A stretch of 64,000 bases of DNA from Proteles cristata cristata (GCA_017311185.1 JAESUZ010003161.1:2031501-2095500), one strand, 5' to 3'; shown: positions 33,912 to 44,717, counted from the first letter of the stretch. The notes: generated by a model from the letters alone, not told the origin. Program-made: numbers and translations.

Positions 33912-33976
33912 TGGATAATGGGATTTTTTCAAATATTCTGCTTTTGTTATTAGTGTATAAAATTACATGTATATCA
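32345..33976 (-). mobile_element. Old L1 'one', antisense, segment 1: 3' UTR and ORF2 end
   Basis: It starts with an antisense 3' UTR ('tattggtttcaagtgtacac', 'catcattttgttttctgtat'). ORF2 C-terminal sequence follows ('atttgacttgccattactgg', 'tgtctgttggccatctatat', 'ccttttcattttattgatgg'). Many stops are present. A (GT)n microsatellite has grown inside it and a SINE pair cuts it at 33970. The rest continues at 34395. Confidence 0.85.
33869..33910 (+). repeat. (GT)n microsatellite, about 21 units
   Basis: An uninterrupted run of about 21 GT units inside the old L1. Pure runs of this length are normally length-variable in populations. Confidence 0.95.
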
Positions 33977-34173
33977 GGGCACCTGAGTGGCTCAGCGGGT
34001 TGAGCATCCGACTCTTGATATCAGCTCAGGTCATGATCTCACAGTTTGTGGGATTGATCCCTGCATCAAGATCCCCACTGGCAGCACAGAGCCTGCTTGG
34101 GATTCTCTCTCTCTCTCTGCCCCTCCCCGACTTGCTCTCTCTCAAAATAAATAAACATTTAAAAAAAATTTTT
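33977..34173 (+). mobile_element. Carnivore SINE, older variant, first of a tandem pair
   Basis: Head 'gggcacctgagtggctcagc' with 'cgactcttgatatcagctc', a different subfamily from its neighbour. It lacks most of the block before the CT-rich part and ends 'aaataaataaacatt' plus A run. The next SINE starts in its tail. The pair is bracketed by 'aattacatg' at 33961-33969 and 34395-34403. Confidence 0.92.
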
Positions 34174-34394
34174 AGGGGCACCTGGGTGGCTTAGTCGGTT
34201 AAGCGTCCGACTTTCACTTAGGTCATGATCTCGCGATTCATGTCGGGCTCTGTGCTGACTGCCAGCTCAGAGCCTGGAGCCAATTTCAGAGTCTGTACCT
34301 CCCTCTCTCTCTGACCCTCCCCTGCTCACGCTGTCTCTCTCTCTCCTAGAAATAAATAAAACATTTTAAAAAAATAAAAAATAAAAAAATTTTT
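34174..34394 (+). mobile_element. Young-type carnivore SINE with B-box deletion
   Basis: Head 'ggggcacctgggtggcttag' and the diagnostic 'ccgactttcacttaggtc'. Tail 'ctcctagaaataaataaaac'. Between 'gcgattcatg' and 'tcgggctctg' (about 34236-34246) some 16 bases are missing that the related copy at 52514 has. These include the pol III B box 'ggttcgagccc'. Transcription from this copy should therefore be crippled. Confidence 0.93.
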
Positions 34395-36268
34395 AATTAC
34401 ATGCTTCTCTATATTAATTTCATATCCTCTGGTTTACTGAATTTATTAATCTGTTCTAATAGTTTTTAGAGCAGTTTGAATTTTGTTTATACTGTACCAT
34501 GTCATCTGCTTACGGACAGTTTTACCTTTTTTATTATTGTTGCCAATTTGGATGACTTTGATTTCTTTTTCTCATCTAACTGGTGCATTTAGGACTTCCA
34601 ATACTACATTGAATTAAAGTGGTGACAGTGGATCTTCTTGTCTTGTTCTTGATCTTTGAGGAAAAGCTCTAAGTTTTTCACCATTAATATGATTTAGCTT
34701 TCTGTTCATCCTATATTGTCTTTACTATTACTATATTACATCCTATATTGTATTTACTATTACTATTGAGGTATATTTCCTCTAAACCTACTTCATAGGA
34801 GTTTTTATAATGAATGCATGTATTCTTGTGTCAAGCGCTTTTCTGCATCAATTCAGGTGTTTTTTATCCTTTTTCTTGTTAGTGTGATGTATATGTATCA
34901 CATTGATTTGCAAGTAGTAAACCACACTTGCATCCCTGTAATAAGTCCTACTTGGTTTTGGTAAAATGGATTTTTAATGTTTTTTTCATTGTTTTTGCCA
35001 ACATGTTGTTGATAATTTTTGCATGTATGTTCATTCAATTTGCTATTACTGAGCCATTCTTGCTTTCTCGGAATAGATTCTACTTGATCATGGTAAGTAA
35101 TTTTTTAATGTATTTTTGAAATCTGTTTGCTAAGGTTTTATTAAGAATTTTTTCATCTATGTTCATCAAAGATATTAACCTGTGGCTTTCTGCTCTGTCT
35201 TTCTGTCTGTCTTTCTGTCTTCCTTTCTTTCTGTCTTTCTATCCTTCTTTGTAGTGCCTCTATCTCTGTGTCTGAAATCTTGACATCAGGGTAATGCTGG
35301 CCTTAATAATATGTAGGAAATTTTCCTTATTCTATTTTTTTTGTTTTAGAATATAAGTATTAACTCTTCTTTACATGTTTGGTAGAATTCACCTGTGAAG
35401 CTGTCTGGTCTTGTACTTTTATTTGTTAAGAGATTTTGTTGTTTTTAATTGTTTAATTTTATTAATCAGTCTTCAAATTTTTTTTGCTCTGTCTTAGAAG
35501 ATTGTATGTTTCTAAGAATTTCTCCCTTCTAGGTTATTCAATTAATTGACATATAATTTTTCATAATATTCTCTTATAATGCATCTTATTTATGTGGTGG
35601 TTAATTTCTCCTTTATTTGTGATTTTATTTGAGGCTTTTTCTGAACGAACCTAAAATTTTATGTCTTTTAAAAAAAATAGTTCCTTGTTTCTTGGTCTGC
35701 TCTTTGCTTTTTATAGTCTATTTTATTTTTATCTCTGCTCCCATCTTTATAAACTTTTTCCTTCTGCTAACTATGGGCTTTGTTCATTTTCTTAGCTCTT
35801 CTAGGTGTAAGGTTAGGTTGTTTATTTGAGATTTTTTGTTGTTGTTGTTCCTTGAGACAAGCCTATATTGCTATTAACTTACCTTTTAGATATGCTTTTG
35901 CTGTGTTTCAAAGATTTTGCACCATTGTATTTTCATTCGTCTCCATATACATTTTTTATTTACTCTTTGACTTCTTGGTTGACACATTCATTGCTTAGTA
36001 GCATGTTGTTTAACCTCCATTTGTTTATGTTATGTTCTTTCTAGGTTTCTCCTTATAATTGATTTCTACTTTCACATGTTGTATTCTGAAAAAATGTATG
36101 ATATGAATTCAGACTTTTTAAATTTGTTGACACTTTTTTTGTAACCTAACATCTGATCTATCCTGTAGAATGTTCAATGTGCTCTTGGAAAGAACGTGTG
36201 TTTTGTTGGTTTAAATGGAATGTTCTATATATATGTTAGATTATTATCGTCTAAAGCCACTGTTTTCA
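34395..36268 (-). mobile_element. Old L1 'one', antisense, segment 2: ORF2 reverse transcriptase
   Basis: Antisense ORF2 continues: 'gaggaaaagctctaagtttt' (near 34660), 'ttctgcatcaattcaggtgt' (near 34841), 'gtgaagctgtctggtcttg' (near 35395), 'ttatttgtgattttatttga' (near 35613), 'gtttaacctccatttgttta' (near 36009). These correspond to reverse transcriptase down to the start of the endonuclease region. It is interrupted at 36251-36267, where the next SINE and L1 inserted. It continues at 42891. Confidence 0.85.
35188..35252 (+). repeat. Imperfect (TTTC/TGTC)n tetranucleotide repeat
   Basis: Repeated 'ctttctgt' units with interruptions inside the old L1. Confidence 0.85.
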
Positions 36269-36478
36269 GAGCTCCTGGGTGGCTCAGTCGGTTAAGTGTC
36301 CAACTTCAGCTCAGGTCACGATCTTACCGCATGGATTGAGCCCCGCGTCGGGATCTGTGCTGACAGCTCAGAGCCTGGAGCGTGCTTTGGATTCTGTGTC
36401 TCCCTCTCTCTCTGCTCCTTCCCCATTCGCATCCTATCTCTCTCTCAAAAGTGAGTAAATGTTTTTAAAAAAAATTAA
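36268..36478 (+). mobile_element. Carnivore SINE (SINEC type) directly in front of a sense L1
   Basis: Head 'gctcctgggtggctcagtcg', B-box region partly lost ('ggattgagccccgcg'), CT-rich block, and a tail that runs into the L1 5' end. The 17-bp word 'ctaaagccactgttttc' precedes it (36251-36267). Its partner occurs only after the L1 tail (42874-42890), so one TSD brackets SINE plus L1. Confidence 0.93.
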
Positions 36479-36480
36479 AA

Positions 36481-37799
36481 AGATCCAACGGCAAGATGGC
36501 AGAGAAGTAAGGAGCTCTGTGCATTTTGCTTGCACCTATATCTCAAACAGTGAGGGCCTGAAGTCATAGGACACTGAGCCACAGGAGTTTGGGAAGAGAA
36601 AGAGACAGAATACACTGAGAAGGAAACCTCATAAGTGCGTGAGTGCGAACTGGGGAAGAGAAAAGCAGGACAGGACCCAGAGATACAGAGGGAGGGGAGG
36701 GAATCCGGCTTGCCTGCCGCTGCAGTGAGTGATGAGCCATGGTGAGTCCAGGGGAAAGGAAAGAGAAGCTGAGATTGCTCACAAAGCTGTCCCTGGTGAA
36801 GAGAAAAACCTCAGCCTGAAAAGAGAGTGTTTTTAGTTCTGGCTGGGGTGTTGACTTTGAACTAGGTGCCCCCGGTCCCAGAAGGTGCCAGAAAAAACTG
36901 CACTGTAGTGCTCCTCGCACCATCCCTGGCAGTGGCAGCCCAGTGGCACAGCGGTGGACCCATCCCTGGCGACGGTTGGTGGCACAGCGTCAGCAGCACG
37001 GACTCTGCAGACCTGAAGTTGCTGTGTTCCCGCACGTACTCGGGTTGCATGGCTGCTTGACCCTGGCGGATCTGAGGCTGCAACACTTCCCCCACCTCCC
37101 CACCCCTGCAGCAGGGAAGCAGCGACCTACGGGACTGTTTAGGGCAGTATAAAAAAAAGCCCAAGGACTGGGACCAGGAAACGAGGTGGGGAGTGGGGCA
37201 TAGAATTCAGCCCACCTTGGCTACATCCTCAGTACAGGGAGATCGGACCCAAAGGAGTGATTTGCAATGCTTGGTTGAGAATGGACTGGGGCGACGCCAT
37301 TCTTCTCCCCACAACCACCAAGGCGGAGCCTCAGGGAGCAGCCAGCAGACAGTGGAGGTGAGACCTGCCTACACCAAACCACACCCATCCCCACCAGAGA
37401 GCTGTTTTGTTGTTGTTGTTTTTACCTGAGCCTAGGTTTGCCTGTTTATTGGTTTTGTCTGTGCGTTTGTGTACCTTTGTTCCCTCTGTGGTTGTCTGTT
37501 TTGTTTTTCCAGGGCTGCCTCAAGAAACAAGCCAAACTACACATAGTGGAGAGTCCCAAATACCACTAGGAGTAGGGAAACAAAATAACCACATGCTCAA
37601 CAAGAGAAACCAAAGGACACCATTCAAAGGACACTTCCTGAACAGACAGACCCTGAACAGTCAAAGACCCCTGCCTAATGAAGCAGAACTTGCAGGGACA
37701 GAGTGTACAATAAGCTTTTAAAATTAACAAGAGATAATTGCTTCTCAGCCTTTTGGCTAAGATCAAGTGTAAATTAACAAGAGAAGGAAGCTAACCAAA
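36481..37799 (+). promoter_or_regulatory. L1 5' UTR with YY1-like site
   Basis: The GC-rich leader begins almost at once with CAAGATGGC (36492-36500). This matches the YY1 core that positions transcription start in other mammalian L1s. The region holds CpGs and purine-rich text, then becomes A-rich before ORF1. Open frames on both strands here (36564-37429) are not conserved L1 proteins. Confidence 0.65.
37735..37770 (+). ncRNA. RNU2 (fragment): U2 snRNA 5' fragment (34 nt), retro-inserted
   Basis: Bases 37737-37770 match the first 34 nucleotides of U2 snRNA with two differences, both at CpG positions (cg to tg near base 3, cg to ca near base 11). The diagnostic 'gccttttggctaagatcaag' is intact. 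The insert is bracketed by 'aaattaacaagaga' at 37721-37734 and 37771-37784. It lacks a promoter, the Sm site and the rest of U2, so it is a truncated pseudogene and not a working snRNA gene. U2 pseudogenes with 3' truncation and flanking repeats are well known in mammals. Confidence 0.9.
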
Positions 37800-38696
37800 A
37801 TGATGAAATGGAAGAATTCTCCTCCAAAGAAATTCCAGGAAGAACTGACAGCTAAAGAGCTGCTCAAAACAGATATAAGCAGCATAACTGAACAAGAATT
37901 TAGAACAATAATCATAAAATTAATCGTTGGACTTGAAAAAAGCATGGAGGACATCAGAGAAACTATAGCTACAAACACTATGGAGCTTAAAAATAGTTAT
38001 AATGAATTTAAAAATGTGATAAGTGAGATACATAACAAACTGGAGGTGTCCAATGAACAGATTGAAGAGGCAGAAAGGAGAATAAGTGGTTTAGAAGACA
38101 CAATTATAGAAAAAGAAGAAACTGAGAAAAAGAGAGAGAAACTGATCTAGGAACATGAAAGAAGAGTTCAAGAGCTCAGTGATACAATCAAACAGAACAA
38201 TATCCATATCATAGGAATCCCAGAAGAGGGAGAGAGAGGGAAAGCTGCTGAAGGAATCTTGGAACAAATTATAGCAGAGGATTTCCCCGACCTGGGGAAG
38301 GAAGTAGATGTTGAAATTCAAGAGGCACAGAGAACTCCCCTCAGATGTACCTTGAATCGATTTTCTGTATGACATATCATAGTGACTGGCAAAATATAAG
38401 GACAAAGAGAGAATTTTGAAAGCAGCTAGAGAGAAAAGGGCCTTCACATACAAAGGGAAACCTTTCAGAGGGGTGACAGACGTATCTACTGAAACTTGGC
38501 AGGCCAGAAAGGAATGGCAGGAGATCTTGCCATTGGGATGAACAGTAAAAATATGCAGCCAAGAATCCTCTATCCAGCAAGCCTGTCATTCAGAATAGAA
38601 GGAGAGATAAAATTTTTTCAGTTAAACAAAAATTGAAATAATTTGTCACTATTAAACCAGCCATACAAGAAATCCTGAGGGGGACTCTCTGAGGGA
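37800..38696 (+). pseudogene. L1 ORF1 of the sense element, broken
   Basis: It starts with two ATGs (37800) and reads 117 codons: N-terminus MMKWKNSPPKKFQEE, then a heptad-like coiled coil rich in E, K, I and N (residues 40-115). A TAG at 38148 stops the frame. In the same frame beyond it the RRM region is visible (NIHIIGIPEEGE, near 38200), up to a second stop near 38370. C-terminal-domain pieces follow in shifted frames to about 38696 ('KPAIQEIL'-like). Normal ORF1p is about 300-340 residues and acts as a trimeric RNA chaperone. No full product can be made. Confidence 0.9.
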
Positions 38697-38760
38697 AATG
38701 TTGAAAGGAACGCAAAATACTAGAGACACCACCACAGGCATGAATCCCACAAACAACACA

Positions 38761-41700
38761 ATGACTCTACACCCATATATTTCAATAATAACACTGAATG
38801 TAAATGGGCTGAATGCTTCAATCAAAAGACATAGGGTAGCAGAATGGATAAAAAAAAAAAACAACAAAATCCATCTATTTGCTGTCTACAAGAAACGCAT
38901 TTTAGACTGGAAGATACCTTCAGATTAAAAGTAAGGGGATGGAGAAATATATATCATGCTACTGGAAGTCAAAAGAAAGCTGGAGTAGCTATACTTATAT
39001 CAGACAAACTGGTCTTTAAATTAAAGACAGCAACAAGGGATGAAGAAGGGCATTATATAATAATTTCAGAGTCTATCCATCAGGAAGAACTAACAATTAT
39101 AAATGCCTATGCACCAAATATGGGAGCACCTAAATATTTAAAGCAATTAAACATAAAAAGAATATCTTATAAACAAGAATGTGCTAATAGCAGGGGACTT
39201 TAACTCTCAACTTACAGCAATGGATACATCAACCAGATAGAAAATCACTAAAGACACAATGGACTTGAATGACACATTGGACCAGATGGATCTGACAGAT
39301 ATATTTAGAACTCTACATCGTGAAGCCATGGAATTCACTTTCTTCTCAAGTGTCCATGACACATTCTCCAAGATAGATCACATACTGGGACATAAAACAG
39401 CCCTCAATAAATATAAAAGAATTGAGATTATACCATGCACACTTTCAGATCACAATGCTATGAAACTTGAAATCAATCAGGGGAACAAGTCTGGAAATCC
39501 CCAAAAACATGGAGGTTAAAGAACACTCTACTAAAGAATGAAAGGGCCAATCAGGCAATTAGAGAAGAAATGAAAAAAATATGGAAACAAATGAAAATGA
39601 AAATACAACAATCCAAATTCTATGGGATGCAGCAAAGGCAGTCCTAAGAGAGGTACATTGCACTCCAGGCCTATTTCAAGAAATTAGAAAAAACGCAAGT
39701 GCAAAATCTAACAGCACATCTAAAGGAACTACAGGAAGAGCAACAAGAGCACCTCAAACCAGTAGAAGAAGAGAAATAGTAAAAATCAGAGCAGAAATAA
39801 ATAGTATAGAAACCAAAGAAAGAGTTGAACAGATCAATAAAACGAAGAGTTGGTTTTTTGAAAAAATAAACAGAATTGACAAAGCTCTAGACAAGCTTCT
39901 CAAAAAGAAGAGAGAGATCACCCAAATAGACAAAATCATGAATGAAAATGGACTGATTACAACCAAACCCTCAGAAATACGAGCAATTCTCAGGGAATAC
40001 TATGAAAAACTATATGCCAACAAACTGGACAACTTAGAAGAAATGGACAAATTCCTAAACACACTCACTACCAACATTCACAATGGAAGAGATAGAAAAC
40101 CTGAACAGATCCATAACGAGTGAGGAAATCGAATCAGTTATCAAAAATCTCCCAAAAAATAAGAGCCCTGGGCCAGAGGGCTTCCCTGAGGAATTCTACC
40201 AGACATTTAAAACAGAATTAATACCGATTATTCTCAAACTATTCCAAAAAATAGAAATTGAAGGAAAACTTCTGGACTCATTTTATGAAGCCAACATCAC
40301 TTTGATTCCCAAGCCAGACAGAGATTCAGAAAAAAAAAAAAAGAACCACAGGCCAATATCCTTGATGAATACAGATGCAAAAATCCTCAACAAGATACTA
40401 GCAAATCGAATCCAGCAACACATAAAAAGAATCATCCACCAAGATCAAGTGGGATTCATTCCTGGGTTATGGGTCTGGTGCAATATTCGCAAATCAGTCA
40501 ATGTGATACACCACATCAACAAAAGAAAAGATAAAAACCATATGATCCTGTCTATAGATGCAGAAAAAGCATTTGACAAAATACAGCATCCTTTCTTAAT
40601 AAAGACCCTCAAGAAAGTCAGGATAGAAGGAACTTACTTAAACATCATAAAAGCCATCTATGAGAAGCCCTCAGCTAACATCATCCTCAACGGGGAAAAA
40701 CTGAGAGCTTTCCCCCTGAGATCAGGAACACGACAGGGATGCCCACTCTCACCACTGCTGTTTAACATAGTGCTGGAAGTCCTAGCATCAGCCATCAGAC
40801 AACAAAAAGAAATCAAAGGCATCAGAATTGGTAAAGAAGCCAAACTTTCACTTTTGGCAGACAACATGATACTCTACATAGAAAACCCAACAGACTCCAC
40901 CAGAAGCCTACTAGAACTGATCCAAGAATTCAGCCAAGTTGCAGGGCACAAAATCAACGTACAGAAATCGGTTGCATTTTTATACACCAATGATGAAGCA
41001 ACAGAAAGAGAAATCAAGAAACTGCTCCATTCACAAGTGCACAAAAAACCATAAAATACCTCAGAACAAACCTAACCAAGGATACAAGAGATCTGTATAA
41101 TGAAAACTTATGAAGGAAATTGAAGAAGACACAAAGAAATGGAAAAACAGTCCAAGCTCATGGATTGGAAGATTAAATATAGTTAAAATGTCATTACTAC
41201 CCAAAGCAATCTACACATCCAATGCAATTCCAATCAAAATTGCACCAGCATACTTCTCAGAACTAGAACAAACTATCCTAAAATTTGTATGGAACCACAA
41301 AAGACCCCGAATAGCCAAAGTAATATTGAAGAAGAAAACCAAAATGGGAGGTATCACCATCCCAGACTTTAGCCTCTACTACAAAGCTGTCATCATCAAG
41401 ACAGTCTGGTATTGGCACAAAAACACATAGACCAACGGAATAGAATTGAGAACTCAGAATTGGACCCAAAAGTATACAGCCAACTGATCTTTGACAAAGC
41501 AGGAAAGAATATCCAGTGGAGAAAAGACAGCCTTTTTAACAGATGGTGCTGGGAGAACTGGACAGCAACATGCAGAAGAATGAAACTAGATCATTTTCTC
41601 ACACCATACACAAAAATAAACTCAAAATGGATAAAGGACCTGAACGTGAGACAGGAAACCATCAAAACCGTAGAGGAGAAAACAGGAAACAACCTCCTTA

Positions 41701-42577
41701 ACCACAACCACAGCAACTTCTTACTTGACATATCCCCAAAAGCAAGGGAATCAAGAGCAAAAATGAACTATTGGGATCTCATCAAGATTAAAAATTCTGC
41801 AAGGCAAAGGAAACAATCCATAAAACTAATAGGCAACCAACGGATTGGGAAAAGATAGTTGCAAATGACCTATCAGATAAAGGATTAGTATCCAAAATCT
41901 ATAAGGAACTCACCAAACTACATGCCCGAAAAACAAACAACCCAGTGAAGAAATGGGCAGAAGAGATGAACAGACACTTCTCCAAAGAGGACATCCAGAT
42001 GGCCAACAGACACATGAAACGATGCTCAGCATCCCTCCTCATCAGGGAAATACAAATCAAAACCACACTGAGATACCACCTCACGCCAGTCAGAGTGGCT
42101 AAAATGAGCCAATCAGAGAACTCTAGATGCTGGCGAGGATGTGGAGAAACGGGCACCCTCCTACACTGTTGGTGGGCATGTAAACTGGTACAGCCCCTCT
42201 GGAAAACAGTGTGGAGGTTCCTCAAAAAGTTAACAGTAGAACTCCCCTATGACCCAGCAATAGCACTGCTAGAAATTTACCCAAGGGATACAGGAGTGCT
42301 GATGCATAGGGGCACATGTACCCCAATGTTCATAGCAGCACTCTCCACAATAGCCAAAACATGGAAAAAGCCTAAGTGTCCATCAACGGATGAATGGATC
42401 AAGAAGATGTGGCTTATCTATACCATGGAATACTACATGGCAATGAGAAACAATGAAATCTGGCCATGTGTAGCAACATGGATGGAACTCGAAGGTGTTA
42501 TGATGAGTGAAATAAGTCAGGCAGAGACGGACAAATACCATATGTTTGAACGTATAGGAGGATTAGGAGGAACTTAA
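38761..42577 (+). pseudogene. L1 ORF2 of the sense element, broken
   Basis: The order of domains is normal. The endonuclease (38761-39520) includes ITLNVNGLN, CLQETHF, NAYAPN, AGDFN and a C-terminal SDHNAMKLEIN. A linker follows, then reverse transcriptase (40083-41054, open for 323 codons) with [47 protein letters not shown] and [17 protein letters not shown]. The C-terminal part has the Cys region [16 protein letters not shown] near 42130. The catalytic F/YADD box reads LADN near 40855, removing one of the metal-binding aspartates. Frameshifts near 38850, 39180, 39560, 40100, 41090 and 41430 and stops break the frame. Confidence 0.93.
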
Positions 42578-42775
42578 TGGAGGACCATGGGGGAGAGAAG
42601 GGGAAAAGTAGTGGGGGAGAGAGTGGGAGGCAAGCCATGAGAGACTCGAATGCTGAGAACAAACTGAGGGGAGATGGGGTGGATGGGAGGGGAACGGGTG
42701 ATGGGCATGGAGCAGGGCACTTGTGGGGATGAGCACTGGGTATTATATGGGAACCAACTTGACAATAAACTATTT
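42578..42775 (+). other. L1 3' UTR of the sense element
   Basis: A G-rich segment ('gaggaccatgggggagagaa', 'gaggggagatggggtggatg') is followed by 'gagcactgggtattatatgg' and 'cttgacaataaactattt'. G-rich polypurine 3' UTRs are normal for mammalian L1. Confidence 0.85.
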
Positions 42776-42873
42776 AAAAAAATAAATTGTAAAGCAAAAT
42801 AATAAAACAAACACCTGTCAATCCAAAAAAATAAATAAAAAATAAAAAAAACTTTAAAATCTTAAAAAAAAAA
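42776..42873 (+). other. Two-part A-rich tail, possible short 3' transduction
   Basis: After the L1 polyadenylation region ('aataaactatttaaaaaaa') come about 45 bases that are not plain poly(A) ('attgtaaagcaaaat', 'aaacacctgtcaatcc'). A second set of A-rich runs follows, and then the right copy of the duplication. This fits read-through past the first signal, but also SINE-tail material left after insertion. Confidence 0.45.
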
Positions 42874-42890
42874 CTAAAGCCACTGTTTTC

Positions 42891-44632
42891 TTGTTGATTT
42901 TCTTTCTGGATGACCTTCCCATTGTTATAAGTTGGGTGTTAAAGTACCGTACTATTATTGTGTTACTGCCAATTTCTTTCTTTAGGTCTGTTAATATCTG
43001 CCATATATATTGGGAACATCAATATTTACAATTGTCATGTCTTCTTGTTGTTTTGTTTCCTTTATCAATATATAATGTACTTCTTTGTTGTTGTAGTATT
43101 TGTTTTAAGGTACATTTCCTTTTCTGATATAAGTATTGCTACCCCAATTTGTTGATGTTGTTGTTGCTTTCATTTGTAATGTATATATTTTTCCAGCCCT
43201 TCATTTTCAGTCTGCATGCGTCTTTAGATATAAATTGGGTCTCTTGTGGGCAGTGTATAGATGGGTCTTGTGTTTTTTTGTTTGTTTGTTTTTTTGTTTT
43301 TAATCCATTCAGTCATTTTATGTTTTTTGATTGGGGCATTTAGACCATTTATACTTAATTATAAATAGGTATGTATTTATTGAAATTTCGTTAATTATTT
43401 TCTGGTTGTTTTTGTAGTTCTTCTCTGTTCCTTTTTTTCCCTTTATTTTCTTGTGGTTTGATTGCTTTCTTTAGTATTATGCTTGGATCTATTCCAGGTT
43501 TTTAGTTTGTGGTTACCATTAAGTTCATGTATAGCATCTTATATGCATAGCAGTCTATATTAAGTTGATGGTTATTTAGGTTTGAACACATTCTAAAAGC
43601 ACTGAATTTTTACTCCCCTCTCTATATTTTATGTATGTCATGTCATATTTTACATCTTTCTGTGTATCCCTTTACTGATTTTTGTAGATATAATTGATTT
43701 TACACTTTGGTGTTTTAACCTTCATACTGGCTTTGAGTTATTAACCTATTACTACCTGTGAATTTTTGTCCTTCCATAATTTTCTTCTTCTAGTTATGTT
43801 CTTTCCTTCCCACTCAACTTTCTGTAATATTTCTTGTAAGGCTGATTCACTGGTGATGAACTCCTTTTACTTTAGTTTGTCTGGGAAACTTAATCTTTCC
43901 ATCTATTCTTAATGAGAGCCTTGCTGGCTAGAGTATTCTTGGCTGCAAGTTTTTTCTTTTCACCATTTTAAATATATCTTGCCATTCCCTTCAGGTCTGT
44001 ACAGTTTCTGCTGAAAAATCAGGTGATAGCCTTATGGAGTTTCCCTTGTATGTAACTGTTTTTCTTTTCTCTTGCTGCTTTTAAAATTCTCTTTATCCCT
44101 ACATTTTGCCCTCTTAATTATTATGTGTTTTGGTGTAGACCATCTTTGATTAATCTTTTAGAGGCTCTCTGTGCTTCTGAGAATTGTATGTATGTTTTCT
44201 TCCCCAAAGTAGGGAAGTTTTCAGTTCTTATTACTTCAAATAAGTTTTCTGCCCCCTCCTTTCTCTTCTCCTTTTCATAACTCTAAATTGCAGATGTAAT
44301 TATGTTTGGTGATGTCACTGACTCCCCTTACCCTATTTTCATTTCTTCTTCTTTTCTTGCTGCTCCTCTTGGTTGCTTTCTATTACTTTTTCCGATTACT
44401 GATGCTTTCTTCTGCATTTTCTGATCTGCTGGTCATGTCCTGTAATGTATTTTTACTTTAGTTGTTGAATTCTTCATCTCTGGTGGGGTTTCTTTTGTTT
44501 GTTTGTTTTTTAGTATTTCTGTCTCATTGCTTATCTCTGTTTCATGTAGTTCTTCTGCTATGATTTTCTCTTGTTCTTTCATTTAGAGCATTTTCCTTTG
44601 TCTCTTTATTTTATCAAATTCTGAGTTTCTTT
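42891..44632 (-). mobile_element. Old L1 'one', antisense, segment 3: endonuclease, inter-ORF, ORF1
   Basis: Continues directly from 36267 with 'ttgttgattttctttctgga' (endonuclease region). Then come 'ctgatataagtattgctacc' (near 43125), 'cattcagtcattttatgttt', the inter-ORF stretch (43400-43800) and decayed ORF1 (43830-44600; 'gtttgtctgggaaactt', 'tttctgctgaaaaatcag', 'cagttcttattacttcaaat'). Frames are broken throughout. Confidence 0.85.
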
Positions 44633-44717
44633 AATTTTTTTAATGTTTATTTTTGAGAGAGAGACATACAGAGTGTGATCAGGGGAGGGGCAGAGAGAGA
44701 GGTGGGAAGGAGACACA
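44633..44717 (-). mobile_element. Partial carnivore SINE, antisense (tail half only)
   Basis: 'tttttttaatgtttattttt', then 'gagagagagacatacagag', then 'ggaggggcagagagagag', ending at 'ggagacacag'. The tRNA-related half with A and B boxes is missing. Either insertion was 5'-truncated, or a later deletion removed the head. Confidence 0.85.

Larger units (their letters stand above)
36481..42873 (+). mobile_element. Near-full-length L1 retrotransposon, sense, inactive
   Basis: About 6.4 kb with all parts in order: 5' UTR starting near 'ggcaagatggcagagaagta', ORF1 (37800 on), ORF2 (38761-42577), 3' UTR and a two-part A-rich tail. It lies inside the older antisense L1, whose sequence resumes at 42891. 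Several premature stops and frameshifts and a changed reverse-transcriptase catalytic motif show that it can no longer move by itself. It carries a 36-bp foreign insert with U2 snRNA sequence just before ORF1. ORF2 length (about 3.8 kb) matches normal mammalian L1. Confidence 0.95.

Noticed and set aside
37735..37770. A functional U2 snRNA gene
   Set aside because: Only the first 34 nucleotides are present. The Sm site, 3' stem-loops, promoter elements and 3' box are absent.
40083..41054. Reverse transcriptase frame as a retroviral pol or a domesticated host gene
   Set aside because: Domain order and motifs are those of L1 ORF2. The catalytic aspartate is lost and the flanks are ordinary L1, with no sign of preservation by selection.
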